Origin: Misgurnus anguillicaudatus
Lineage: Eukaryota > Chordata > Actinopteri > Cypriniformes > Cobitidae
Assembly (NCBI RefSeq): GCF_027580225.2
Contig: NC_073351.2
Span: forward strand, 10,086,501-10,150,500
Direction: 5' to 3'
Length of the DNA: 64,000 bases
Both the position numbers and the translations under genes were made by a program. The notes beneath the pieces were generated by a model. That model was not told where the DNA came from. It did not search any database and saw nothing but the letters and a program-made list of their open reading frames with translations. Below, in pieces: positions 1 to 9,995 of this stretch (the first letter of the stretch is position 1; the number at the start of each line of letters is the position of its first letter).

Positions 1-2045
1 ACAAAAATGTTGCATTCCTTTTACAGTGTATCCATCTCAACTGTGAGTGGGTAAGCTTATGTAAAAAAGCTTGTAAGTGTTAAAGATCTGTTATTGTTAC
101 ATTTTAATGCACTGTTAACCCAGATATTGGGTCTCATTCACTAAGCATGCGTACGCACGAATTTGTTTGTGAAATGTGTGTTATAATTTTGTGAAGTTAC
201 CGTGCAATGTTTACTTACATGAACCCTATTCAGCACATTTTGTTAAGCAAAGCAATAAGTTTAGCTAAATTACGTTTACCGAACTAGAAATTTTAAGTTA
301 TCGTTCACATTACTTAATTTTTTTAGGGCAACAACTTTCCTCCAATTTTTGAATTAAATTTAACTTGTCCAGGTTTACCGAGACCTCTGGATGACAGTGT
401 AATAAATAACAGAGAGAAAGAGAGAGAGGTATTGACTATTGCCAGTTTATGTAAGATGAGCTGTCTGATCTTTTTTTGGCATTCTTGCTGCACAGCTGTC
501 CTCCTCTGTACTGCCAATCACTGCACCCTGCTGAACACCCCCGCATAAACACCTCAGGTACCCTCATCTCTACCTCCATCCCCTTAAAATCGCAATGAAA
601 TTGAAACAAAAAACTGTAATTTGTTTTGGAATATTGTGGTATTTTATGGTATCTATGAGCTTCATTCTTTTTTAAATATTCATGTGCGCTCATCATCTTT
701 AATCAAAAATGCAAATCTCTTCCACCCCTCAAAACGATCTCTCTTTACTTCCGGTCATATATGGCAGGTGGGCGGGGCCGGGGAAAAGATTGCAGCGATT
801 ACTAGCCTACTAATTCAAGTACAGCCATACCTTTTTTTTTATTTCAGAAGCCGTTTCACTCGGACCTACATCACCATGGGGAAAATAAGACAATCGCTAC
901 TTCCATTTGATGGTGACTTTAACCATACACCCATGTCTCTTGTACAGTATACTCATTCACACCCCCACCAAAAAGCCTGCACACCTCCAACTCTGTCACT
1001 ATGACCTCCTGATCTCTGCCGTCCTATCACCTGAACCGCTCTGTCTCAGCATGAGTGAACAATTTGAGGTCTTCACACTGAGAGACAACAATCGAGAGAA
1101 AGGACTACACAAAAGTATCGTAATAACTGTAATTTTAAGATCTTTGACCTTTTATCCTGATGTGTCTCAAGTGTCCAGACCTTCTGGAGCCTTATTGTCT
1201 TTATTTGAAAGGACAGATTCCCTTTGTCTCTCCCTCATTCACTCTTTCTTGTCTTCACCTCCTGTGTTCATCCTGCCAGGCCGGTCATGACTGTACTTCT
1301 GGGATTACTATCAATGATGTCTTTACATGACATCAATGACATAATCATGATTTCCATTATCACTGTGATGTTCAGAAGTACAGCAATTGCAGCTGTTCGT
1401 CTGTAATTATAATCACTATATAAAGGAATATAAAAAGAGACATGTTTTATTTACATCTACTGTTATTGTTCTTAGACCGAAATACTTATAAATGTTACAA
1501 ATGTTTATTACACCAAAAGATATTATGAGAAACTATTTAAGCTAATGCAAATGTATCGCATGGCTTTTAAAGATTTTTAATATAGCGCACAAGTTGCATG
1601 AACTTGAAGGTGCTTTTATCATGTTTTTGTAACTTTTTTGATAGCCCCTAGTCACTGTTTGCTTTTGCAATAAGGATTAAGGATAAGGAAAAAAAGTATC
1701 TGCATTAAAAAATAAAGTTATATAGGTTTTCATCATCACATGAACTATAAACGGTTTCAGCAGTAACAACATAAACAAGCAGCTGTCGTGGTCCGCACGT
1801 AACTTCTGGTAAACTCCGCTAAGAATAAATAACAACAAAGTTCTTTAAATGTAGTTTATTTATATAACAAGCACGAAAAACAACACATAGATTACCTAGG
1901 AAAACAAAACATTTGTTATTTTTGATGAGGCATTTGTTCAAGAGATCAGTTTAGCAACTCGTCAGACCAATAAAAAAAATGAAAACGGAAGTAACGTTTG
2001 GATCCAGACGTGTGTCACATCAGCGCACGTGTATCCGATGAAAAC
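1..2045. other. No gene recognised; AT-rich intergenic or intronic DNA
   Basis: The longest ORFs here (127 codons at 621-1004 and 907-1290) overlap in different frames, are rich in low-complexity Leu/Ser/His stretches and show no domain I recognise. A stretch at about 125-260, with the motif CATGCGTACGCAC, resembles a dispersed cyprinid repeat. About 1610-1690 also looks like a repeat fragment. Both are from memory and weakly supported. Confidence 0.5.
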
Positions 2046-2107
2046 GTCTATAGTCAAGCTCATACGTTTACATACCCCTTGCAAATTCTGCAAAATGTTA
2101 GTATTAA

Positions 2108-2343
2108 AGGCGAGTGCACCATTTCTGAAAAACGCTTTGGGAAAGGGAGTCGGGACGACTACCAAAACACACTTGTAGCCGATCAGCAGTAAGGGTGTGT
2201 CTACTAACCGACATCGTTGCCTGGGTTGCGTATGTGTGGGGCGGGTCTATCAAAAGAAGGTCCAGATATATTGGGGTAGGGGCGTGTTTGTTTAGGTGAT
2301 TTCAAATGTCAACATTGGCTTTCAGAGATCATGGACCCTGCCT
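2108..2343. mobile_element. TTAA-flanked MITE, complete 236-bp copy
   Basis: TTAA lies immediately outside both ends (2104-2107 and 2344-2347). The element starts AGGCGAGTGCACCAT and ends ATGGACCCTGCCT. Both ends match those of the larger element at 30240-31277. There the sequence CAATGTTGACATTTGAAATC appears in the opposite orientation, and the motif GCAGTAAGGG(T)GTGTCTA is also shared. This copy is therefore the uninterrupted version of that family. TTAA duplication with AGG/CCT termini fits Kolobok-like non-autonomous elements better than piggyBac, whose termini run the other way; this is inference. Confidence 0.8.
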
Positions 2344-2349
2344 TTAAGC

Positions 2350-2390
2350 AAAAAATAAAGTGACGTCACACAGATTCGCTTAGAGTGCCT
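2350..2390. repeat. End fragment of a second TTAA-type family
   Basis: The stretch AAGTGACGTCACACAGATTC followed by GCTTAGAGTGCCTTTA is repeated almost exactly at about 25400-25437, where it ends CCT-TTAA. Here the terminal TTAA has decayed to TTAT. It lies against the right flank of the 2108-2343 element, so this locus was probably hit more than once. Confidence 0.6.
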
Positions 2391-2510
2391 TTATTTCAAA
2401 TAACATACATATCAGCATCACAAAAAAGAACCCAATTCAAAAGTTTACATACCCTTGATTCTTAATATTGTAGTGCATGATGTTACATGGTTGATTAACA
2501 ACTCTTTTGT

Positions 2511-3326
2511 TGCATTTACACCAGCCGTGTGTTTGAGGCGTCAAAATCGCATCTACCGCGTCTAGTTTGCTGCTTTAACATTTTGAATGCATTCGTGTGT
2601 CTAGAGCGAAGTAGACGCGCGGAAAAAGCAAGCATTTGACGCGCGTCAGAGGCAAAATCCGCTTCTTGTGGGAGGGGCAAGTGCTATGCGGTTGTCTGTT
2701 TCCAAGATGGCTGATGTTGATCTTGGATTCATAGAGAGTTACCGGTTTGTATTTGGTAACCTTACTATAGGGGGAAAATAGTTTAAAAAATGTCGGGAAT
2801 GCCGCGGGTCGATAAACGTCATGTGACTCAAAAGTGAAATGTGTATTTACAACTAACCAGGTTGCCCACTGTCCTCACTGACACTTACAAGCGATGTCCT
2901 TTTTATTCCTGTCTCTATAGAAATAAGAACTTGTGTCATATAGCTCCGGGTGACTGCTAACGGACAATATCATGCATTCATCCATGTTGAATGAGTGACT
3001 CTGGGCAGGGATGCTGCCACAGCAGCAAGCAGGCTCCTGATTGGTTAACGTGGCACAAAAATCTGCCAAAGTAAAAAATGTTCAACTCAGGCATCAGCCG
3101 CAAATTCGCGTCAAACGCAAAATGCACAAAAAGCACAATTCGCGCGTACCGCGACAGACGCTTAATTCGCGCGACCTAGACACGCGAATCAGGCGGAAAA
3201 ATATTTATCGTGCCACGCTAAACACCTCATTCGCGCCACGAGACCTCCAGACGCACATTAACGCGTCTTCACATAACATCACTTAACATTGAAATCACTT
3301 GGGCTTGACGTAGTGGTGTAAACGCA
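2511..3326. mobile_element. 816-bp inverted-repeat DNA element, nested in an older repeat
   Basis: Termini TGCATTTACACCA (2511-2523) and TGGTGTAAACGCA (3314-3326) form 13-bp inverted repeats with one mismatch. The interior is unusually CpG-rich for this window, with many CGCG and GCGTC motifs near both ends. A short ORF starts at ATG 2707 (MADVDLGFIESYRFVFGNL, then a stop after 24 codons); I cannot place it in a family. No target duplication could be read at the ends, so the superfamily (PIF/Harbinger is possible) is undecided. Confidence 0.55.
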
Positions 3327-3640
3327 GCATTATGTTTGTGATCCTTGTTCATGATTTTCCTGTTTTATCTTAGCCATTAAACTGCCCACTCCTCTTCAGA
3401 AATAATCTTCCAGGTCCTGCACAGTCTTTGCTTTTCCAACATCTTCTGCATATTTGACCCCTTTCCAACATCGACTATATGATAATAAAATTCATCTTTT
3501 CACACTGAGGACAACCGAGACTCATATAAAGCTAGGAAAAAACATTAAAAAGATATAAACATTCACTGGTACTCAAGAATGCAGCAAGATACCTAAACTT
3601 TGGAACAGGATGATTTTAAACCTGATTACACTCCATACAC

Positions 3641-4789
3641 ACTAATGCAACATGCAAACAAAAGTTGGGCATTACTTCTGGCGATTTCTGTATAGTATGT
3701 ATGAATCGTTTTTGTTAAAAGGAGAAAAAACTTCAGTTTTCTATAAATCAACTCTTTTAATGGCACTGACCGGGCAGAGTGCAGATGGTAGCAGGCTTGA
3801 TGTCTGAAGCGGCATGGGCATATAGACTGGTGAAGCGGGGTAAAAGAGGAGGGCAGTTAGTAGCAGATGGGAAGTGCCAAGGGTGCAGATGGATAGCCGG
3901 ACTCCTCCGCAGGCCCGCTGAGCTGTATGGTGTGACAGCTTCGGACAATATGAGCCACGTTAACCAACAGCACCCCAAACGTAAGAGATCTTTCAGACCC
4001 GACCGGACAAAATATTGAATAAGATGCTTACCTTTCCGGCTCTCAACCTTTTCCTGACTTTTAAGTGTGTGTGCGGGCCGGTCAAGTGGTTCTGTTTGTG
4101 CGCTTGTGCCACATAGGCAATGCTGCTATGTGGCGCCACCGCTCTCATTCTGAGCCAAAGAAACGAGCGAGAATGACTTTGTGTGTGTTTGTGCCAGGAC
4201 CGTTTTGGCTTTGCCTTTGGGGAACATAATAGCATTCCACAGAACTGGCACAATGTCAGTACAAAGAGAGCGACAGGGGAAAATACGTCTGGATGATGGC
4301 CTGACAGTTGGTCTGTGTGACTTTTACACACATACACGCACATACGCACAATAGAGAAGCGACCGTGAGGTCTAAAAGCTAGGAAAGTGTATAAACTGCC
4401 ATCAGTGTTGGGCTTCCTATGAGTCCAGACACAGCAGACTGTGTCAGTGTTTGAAGAACCCTTTCTTCACCTCCGTCAACAGACGGATCACTTTTACTGG
4501 TAACAGTAGCACCTGGGTAACACACCACATCGAGGCTACAAAACAGAGAGGAAGATACCATTGCACATAAAGGCTCTTTCAAAACGGAAGAGTTTTAGAA
4601 ACTGAATACAGTACTTGGAGACACTTAAATGGACAAGTATGTGTCTGTCTGGGACCAAAGGTGTCTGACGTCTGCTTTTTGCTCTTGCCAATTTATTTTT
4701 AAGAGGTATAAATGATATCATCATGCGATTATGAGATGCTTACAATGAATTTAATATGATTCATGTTTTTCCTTTGTACCTAAAGAGAT
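3641..4789. other. No gene; candidate unique sequence
   Basis: No repeat terminus or coding domain is seen. Base composition is more even than in the flanks. A 9-bp inverted repeat GCCACATAG/CTATGTGGC lies at about 4108-4134. Overlapping small ORFs on both strands (for example 118 codons at 3993-4349, minus) have no recognisable motif. This could be unique non-coding DNA; conservation cannot be judged from one sequence. Confidence 0.35.
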
Positions 4790-5365
4790 CATAATTGTAC
4801 ATCAAAGTCCACCGAAATGACCCGAAACACTTTTTGCCCGAACCAGATGTGCATAAATCATATTTTTTTAAAGAAAGACCCGACCCGAGAAAAACCCAAC
4901 AAAATTTAACCTGAGGCCGACCTGACACAGTGGTTATTTTTTTGGACCCAAATGAAAACGGCACCGACTTGTGTGCAGTTAGTAACCCACACGCACCAGA
5001 AAGAAACCCCGGTGGCCTCGCAACCAATATGTTATCTGACGACGAAATCAAGGTAAACAGTGTGCATTTAAAATTGATTGACAGGTCTAGCTTAATGAAA
5101 ATTTACCTACTGCCAGCCACATGATGTCGCAAGCACTTTTGGCAAAAGAGGGGGGGGGTTGGAAAAGGACTTGATGCACACACGTGAGATAGTTCAGGTC
5201 TTCTTGGGTCCGTTTGGCAAAAATTTTGAATTACCCGAGATCGCTAATATTATACCTGACCTGTGTCTGAGGCACACATGAAAATTTTAGCTCCTAATCT
5301 GCTCGGGTCTCGGTTTGGACCTCGGGTTTTCGGATCTAAGTGGACCCGTGAGGACCTCTACCTCA
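4790..5365. repeat. Dispersed repeat rich in CCCGA/TCGGG motifs
   Basis: Many GACCCG, CCCGA and CTCGGG motifs give this stretch a composition unlike its surroundings. The right part (GCTCGGGTCTCGG, then GGACCCGTGAGGACCTCTA near 5342-5360) resembles a cyprinid MITE I remember. Flanking pieces TTTGTACCTAAAG (about 4773-4785) and ATTTGGTACC (about 5374-5383) belong to a GGTACC-rich repeat, suggesting insertion into it. I could not define a target duplication. Confidence 0.5.
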
Positions 5366-5424
5366 AACTTGCATATTTGGTACCAAATGTGTGCATATCT
5401 GGTACCAATGGGTACATACCAGGC

Positions 5425-5895
5425 TCTGCAGAGAAAGCAGTGGGGGCTCGTGACTGCTCATCCGAGGATGCGCTAATTCAAAGTAAGTGTTCGGATTGTC
5501 GTGTGTGGTTCCCTTTTCCAAAATAAATGTCCTGCGTGTCGAGAGATCCTGTGTGCATCACGTGATTTGTCAAAATAAGTGCCTGCTGCAGACGTGTCAA
5601 AACCGTTTATGATAAAAGAGACGCTTACGTTCCCAAAATACATGCTATACACTCCCTTAACAGTAAACTCTGATTACGCATGTGATTATGCGAGTATCTG
5701 GCGAACACAAGCGTTTATTTTATCATAAACCCATTAGACACGTCTGCAGCAGGCACTTATTTTGGCAAGACACGTGATGCACACACGATCTCTCAAAGCG
5801 CAGAAAACATACTACATACACGTTGTGACGAACTTCGCATCGTGTGCCCTCAAAAAAAGAAGTCACCAGCCGCCACTGATAGAAAGTGTAGTGGA
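5425..5895 (-). mobile_element. Foldback MITE, copy A (same family as 24130-24612)
   Basis: Read on the minus strand, this matches 24130-24612 over nearly its full length. Shared landmarks are GAGATC near a GCGCAGA-type motif, AAGTGCCTGCTG, GTTTATGATAAAA, AGATACTCGCATAATC and CAGAGTTTACTGTTAAGGGA. The unit is itself foldback-like: GTTTATGATAAAAGAGACGC (5607-5626) pairs with TTTATTTTATCATAAAC (5715-5731). It is non-coding apart from short spurious ORFs on each strand. Confidence 0.75.
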
Positions 5896-6924
5896 CGCTC
5901 TGACGCTCGAATGCATTCTCTGGAATTCTCTCAAGCAGAGGTTTCCGCCTTCTGATTGGTTGACGGCGAACCACATCATAGCTCATTACCATAAAGTTAC
6001 CACTGATTTCAACTCTCCTCGACGCTCACACGTACATTACGTGCCGCGCCGCTACTCGCCGGAGCTCACAGATGACTATCATTGAAAATGAATGACTTAC
6101 GGCACTTTGCACGGTCTTCAAATGCATAAATGTTAATGTGAATATTTACAGGAAAAAACACACACATAGAGAAGGGGAAAGGGACGTGAATAGCACCAAA
6201 TCAAAGAAATTAACAAACAAAACCAGACAAAGAGCAGAAAGTGGTCATGGCTAAGTTGATTAACATTATAAGCAGATGAGAAACATAAAACAATACAAAA
6301 ATGTATACGATCCCTTTAATGCAGAGCTCTTTTGTCCGGGAATCCCGAAACGTCCCGCTGTTTCATCATACAATTCTCCAGGTGCAGTCAGAGTCAAAGG
6401 TGGGCTCTTTATGAAGTGGAGGTCAGGGGTGAAGGCCTGCGCTCCGTGGAATTTGGTGTGTCGCTATAGCGATCACAATAGCAAAGGTGGAATGACAGGT
6501 ATCCCTGGAGGGCAGTAAACAGAAGATATACTTTAGGGTTGGGGGGCTCTAGAGCAGAGGACCCTCAGTGTAACTCAAAACAGGAAACACACAAGGAGAA
6601 GACAAGACCAGGAGAAACACAAACACAGAGATGGGATACAGACAATTACACTTTGACAAAGAGAGATAGATTGGGTTTCAGACTGATCGAGTTTTACGAA
6701 ATACCTTCTGCCCATATACGCAAGCTATATCCAAGGTTAAGTGAGGGGTACAGAATATTTCTAAAACAGCAGAAAGGTGCAGACGGTGTGATTTCAGCTG
6801 TGCTGGGTTAAATGGGAAGGGGGGATGACAGTGTAAATTGAATAATGAATGGCAAACAGGAGTCTGAACCCCAGTTTACAATAGCTGATTTTATGATGAC
6901 ATAAACTTGCTCAAGACTCAGGAC
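5896..6924. other. No gene recognised
   Basis: Two short ORFs (80 codons at 6276-6518, 90 codons at 6539-6811, both plus) carry no motif I recognise and have no supporting context. I see no repeat ends in this stretch. Confidence 0.4.
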
Positions 6925-7115
6925 TGGTTTTACAGCCACAGCTTAGCGAAAGCCAGGACTATGCCTTAGTCAAATTAAGATGTTTAAGCATCTTTTATAA
7001 ACATACCTGTTAATGGTGTATATCTTGAGACAAATCAATGGCATTGGCTATTTTAAGATCTGTCAGCGCAAGTCAGTTTCATTACCAATCCTTTCATAAT
7101 GGTTCTTTCAAAAGT
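6925..7115 (+). repeat. Fragment of GACAGGG/GTTTCAC-ended MITE family
   Basis: The core GCCTTAGTCAAATTAAGATG, then TCTTTTATAAACATACC, is shared with copies at 12505-12715 and 53985-54190. TTTTAAGATCTGTCAGCGCAAG corresponds to the TTAAGATAT(G)TCAGTGCAAGTT part of the family. The ends are degraded. Confidence 0.6.
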
Positions 7116-7522
7116 CAAAATCAATTTCGAAGTGTTGAAATCTAGATCAGTCTGGCTATAAAATACATTTTCAAATATTACGTCTGTCAAACACTAAAGG
7201 TTCAGGAATCAATGAGGCATTGCTAACACTGGCCAGTGCAGTACATTAAAAACATGCATTGAACGGGGTAGAAGGTAGATTTTTACAAGATTATTTTGCA
7301 AGAAAATGTGAGTGGGGCTTGCCATAATGCTAATGTAAGTTATTCTGGGTGGTGGCCAATGTATTGTTTAGCAGCAGTTACTAGATGAAAATGAAAAAGT
7401 CCCTATGGCTTTTGGTCTTCATACAGCTGTGGGATTCTTTAGGACTGCATGGCCAATTTTATTGTTAGCTTGAAAAACATACGTTTGACCCTATTCATGC
7501 AAGATGAGTTACAGACTTAAAT
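7116..7522. other. No feature seen
   Basis: AT-rich sequence with neither a coding signal nor recognisable repeat ends. Confidence 0.4.
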
Positions 7523-7526
7523 TTAA

Positions 7527-8289
7527 AGGGATAGTTCACCCAAAAATGAAAATGTTGTCATCATTTACTCATTCTCATGTTGTTACAAGCCCTTATGATT
7601 TTTTGGTTCTGATGAACACGAAGGAAGATATTTTGAAAAATGTTTGTAACCAAACCGTTCATGAGCCCCATTTACTTACATGATATTATTTTTTTCCTAC
7701 TATGGAAACAATGTATACAGGTTTGTAACAACATGACAGTGAATGATGTAGCCTGATCTCACAAATTTTCGTGTTAAAGTCACGGAATATTTGCTCATTT
7801 ATCCGTGTCATTGTCATGGATCTCCGCATTTTTCAGTGTCCGTTCCACAGACTTTCTTTTCCGTGTCAGTTTCACGTATTGGTTATTAGATAGTTTTTTC
7901 TATTTTCTTACCATTGTCGCTTGAGTTTGAGGTAAGAACAACTTTCTGTTACATAAAATGACATCCTAACCCAAACCCAACTCTAACCCTAATGCCAGGC
8001 GCCATTACAAAAATCTGAAAAAATAGTATAAACCAATAGTTAAAGTTAGATCCTAACCCAAACTCAAAATCTAACCCCAAACCCAAGCGACAATGGTTTA
8101 AAAATTAGAAAAACAATCGAGTAACCAATATTTGAAACTGACACGGAAAAGAAAGTCCGTGGTACGGACACGGAAAAATGCGTAGATCTGTGACAATGAC
8201 ACGGAAAAATTAGCAAAATATTCCGTGACTATACCACAGAAAATTTGTGAGATTACGTTGGAATGATAATTTTTGGGTGAACTATCCCT
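7527..8289. mobile_element. TTAA-flanked MITE (AGGGATAGTTCACCC ends), interrupted
   Basis: The inverted ends are AGGGATAGTTCACCCAAAAA (from 7527) and TTTTTGGGTGAACTATCCCT (to 8289). TTAA sits outside both (7523-7526 and 8290-8293). This is an abundant cyprinid repeat end that I recognise; a further right end is at 60330. A second element (7748-8260) is inserted inside it, bounded by a direct repeat. The right-hand TTAA is shared with the next element. Confidence 0.88.
7748..8260. mobile_element. Nested foldback element with GAATGAT duplication
   Basis: The direct repeat GAATGAT at 7741-7747 and 8261-8267 brackets this element, consistent with a target-site duplication of about 7 bp. The first and last roughly 125 bp are inverted copies: CTCACAAATTTTCGTG, CACGGAATATTTGC, CCGTGTCATTGTCA and ACTTTCTTTTCCGTGTCAGT recur as reverse complements. 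The middle holds CCTAACCC-type degenerate tracts. It lies wholly inside the 7527-8289 element, so it is younger. Confidence 0.8.
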
Positions 8290-8293
8290 TTAA

Positions 8294-9016
8294 AGGAATA
8301 GTCTACTCATTTTCAACACCAAAACATGTCACTACCCCAACCAAGAATCGTTGATACATCCCTCCACCATCTGTGTGCGTACACGTAAGCGCTGGAGCGC
8401 GCTGCGACACTTAGATAGCATTTAGCTTAGCCCCATTCATTCAATGGTACCATTTAGAGATAAAGTTAGAAGTGACCAAACACATCAACGTTTTTCCTAT
8501 TTAAGATGAGTAGTTATACGAGCAAGTTTGGTGGTACAAAATAAAACGTAGCGCTTTTCTTAGCGGATTTAAAAGAGGAACTATATTTTATGGCGTAATA
8601 GCACTTTTGGGAGTACTTCGACTCGCCTGAAAAGTCCGCTCCCCTTCTCACTCTCATAATGGGAGAGGGAGGGTGTTACTGCGCCGAGTCGAAGTACTCC
8701 CAAAAGTGCTATTACGCCATAAAATATAGTTCCTCTTTTAAATCCGCTTAGAAAAGCGCTACGTTTTATTTTGTACCACCAAACTTGCTCGTATAACTAC
8801 TCGTCTTAAATAGGAAAAACGTTGATGTGTTTGGTCACTTCTAACTTTATCTCTAAATGGTACCATTGAATGAATGGGGCTAAGCTAAATGCTATCGAAG
8901 CGTCGCAGCGCGCTCCAGCGCTTACGTGCATGCACACAGATGATAGAGAGATGTATCAACAATTCTTAGTTAAGGAAATAACATATTTTAATATTGAAAA
9001 TGAGTAGACTATTCCT
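8294..9016. mobile_element. TTAA-flanked near-complete palindrome (about 340-bp arms)
   Basis: The termini AGGAATAGTCTACTCATTTT (8294-) and AAAATGAGTAGACTATTCCT (-9016) are flanked by TTAA at 8290-8293 and 9017-9020. The arms run 8294-8635 and 8685-9016 around a loop of about 49 nt. The inner roughly 230 bp of each arm differ at only a few positions, while the outer part is more diverged. It has no coding capacity. Any transcript crossing it would form a long hairpin. The left TTAA is also the right TTAA of the preceding element. Confidence 0.9.
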
Positions 9017-9022
9017 TTAAAG

Positions 9023-9767
9023 CTTAGGGTTAGTGGTTTTTAGTTCAGATCATTTAGCATTTCTATGCCATTAAAAGTATTAGTAATACTTTTCCTATAA
9101 CTAATAACAATCTGTTTAGTGATTGATTTCAGGGCCATTATTTTCAGGTGTGTTAGTGCTTAGACGGGAGGAGGTGGGGGTCAATGAACAATGAGCCGCC
9201 GGCTCTATCAGCAGCCTGTCAGGTGAGCCAGCCGCAGGTAAGAGCTACAGGTGTGTACAAAATAAAAGCCATACAGGCATTGAGGGACTCTTTCATGAAG
9301 TGTGGGGGATGGAGGGGTCATATCACCCTCAAGGCAGGTCATGACCCTTTGACTCATGACCCCATTCTGAAAGAAGGGAATTCTGGAGTCGAAGGGATGA
9401 CAAGTCCAAGCACGGCCATCATCAAAGCTGGGAGTAAACTGCAAAAGAGCAAGAGAAAAAAGGTGAACGAAAAGAGGAAAATTTCATTTGCAAGACATAC
9501 ACTGTGTGTCATTTTATAATATGTAATAATTGCATACAAAGTCAAAGGCTTAAAGTCTTATTTTGCGAAATTGCCACCAGAGGCACAACAGGTGCATATA
9601 ACAAGTGATCTAATGAGAATACGTGTGTATTTTTACATAAAGTGTGGTTGTACAAGGACAGGATTCATATTAAAATTGCAGGCATTGGCGTTTCTTATTC
9701 ATATTAATGACATGTTTTCAATCGTATTATCTGACTGATTTATTTAAGACAGTCTCATTTACCCAAT
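9023..9767. other. No gene; candidate unique non-coding block
   Basis: About 9180-9480 has even composition and no repeat signature. A 111-codon ORF (9184-9519, plus) overlaps a 78-codon minus-strand ORF and contains no domain I recognise. The block could be a conserved non-coding element; this is speculation without alignment. Confidence 0.3.
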
Positions 9768-9995
9768 AAAATGTTTCCCGGACAGGGCTTATCCTAGTCC
9801 CAGACTAAAATTGATAACATAGTTATAGAGAAATTATACAGCAATCTTTATGGTATAAAAGATTTATAAATGTTAAAACTTAATAATGCTACGATTAAAT
9901 GTTCCAAATACGTCTACATTGTACACTTTAGCATCTATTTAAATGTACAAAAAAATAAGTTTTTGAAAGTTACATATTAATACTATGTATTAACA
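9768..9995. repeat. Two abutting repeat fragments
   Basis: About 9773-9810 (CCGGACAGGGCTTATCCTAG) is an end of the GACAGGG MITE family. About 9818-9990 is a second family: AAATTATACAGCAATCTTTA at 9831-9850 recurs in reverse complement at about 27857-27876, with flanking similarity over roughly 60-150 bp. Confidence 0.55.

Larger units (their letters stand above)
2046..3640. repeat. Old dispersed repeat split by later insertions
   Basis: The pieces at about 2046-2107, 2390-2510 and 3327-3640 read as one older repeat family that I recall as widespread in zebrafish. The motif GTTTACATACCC occurs at about 2064 and again at about 2442. The last piece contains the family's typical CTTTTCACACTGAGGACAAC (3498-3517). 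The pieces are separated by a TTAA-flanked element at 2108-2343 and by a second inverted-repeat element at 2511-3326. The nesting is inferred from the order of the pieces; the family assignment is from memory. Confidence 0.45.

Noticed and set aside
7960..8090. CCTAACCC-like tracts suggesting interstitial telomere sequence
   Set aside because: Units are irregular and lie inside a foldback element (7748-8260) with clear duplication, so they belong to that element.
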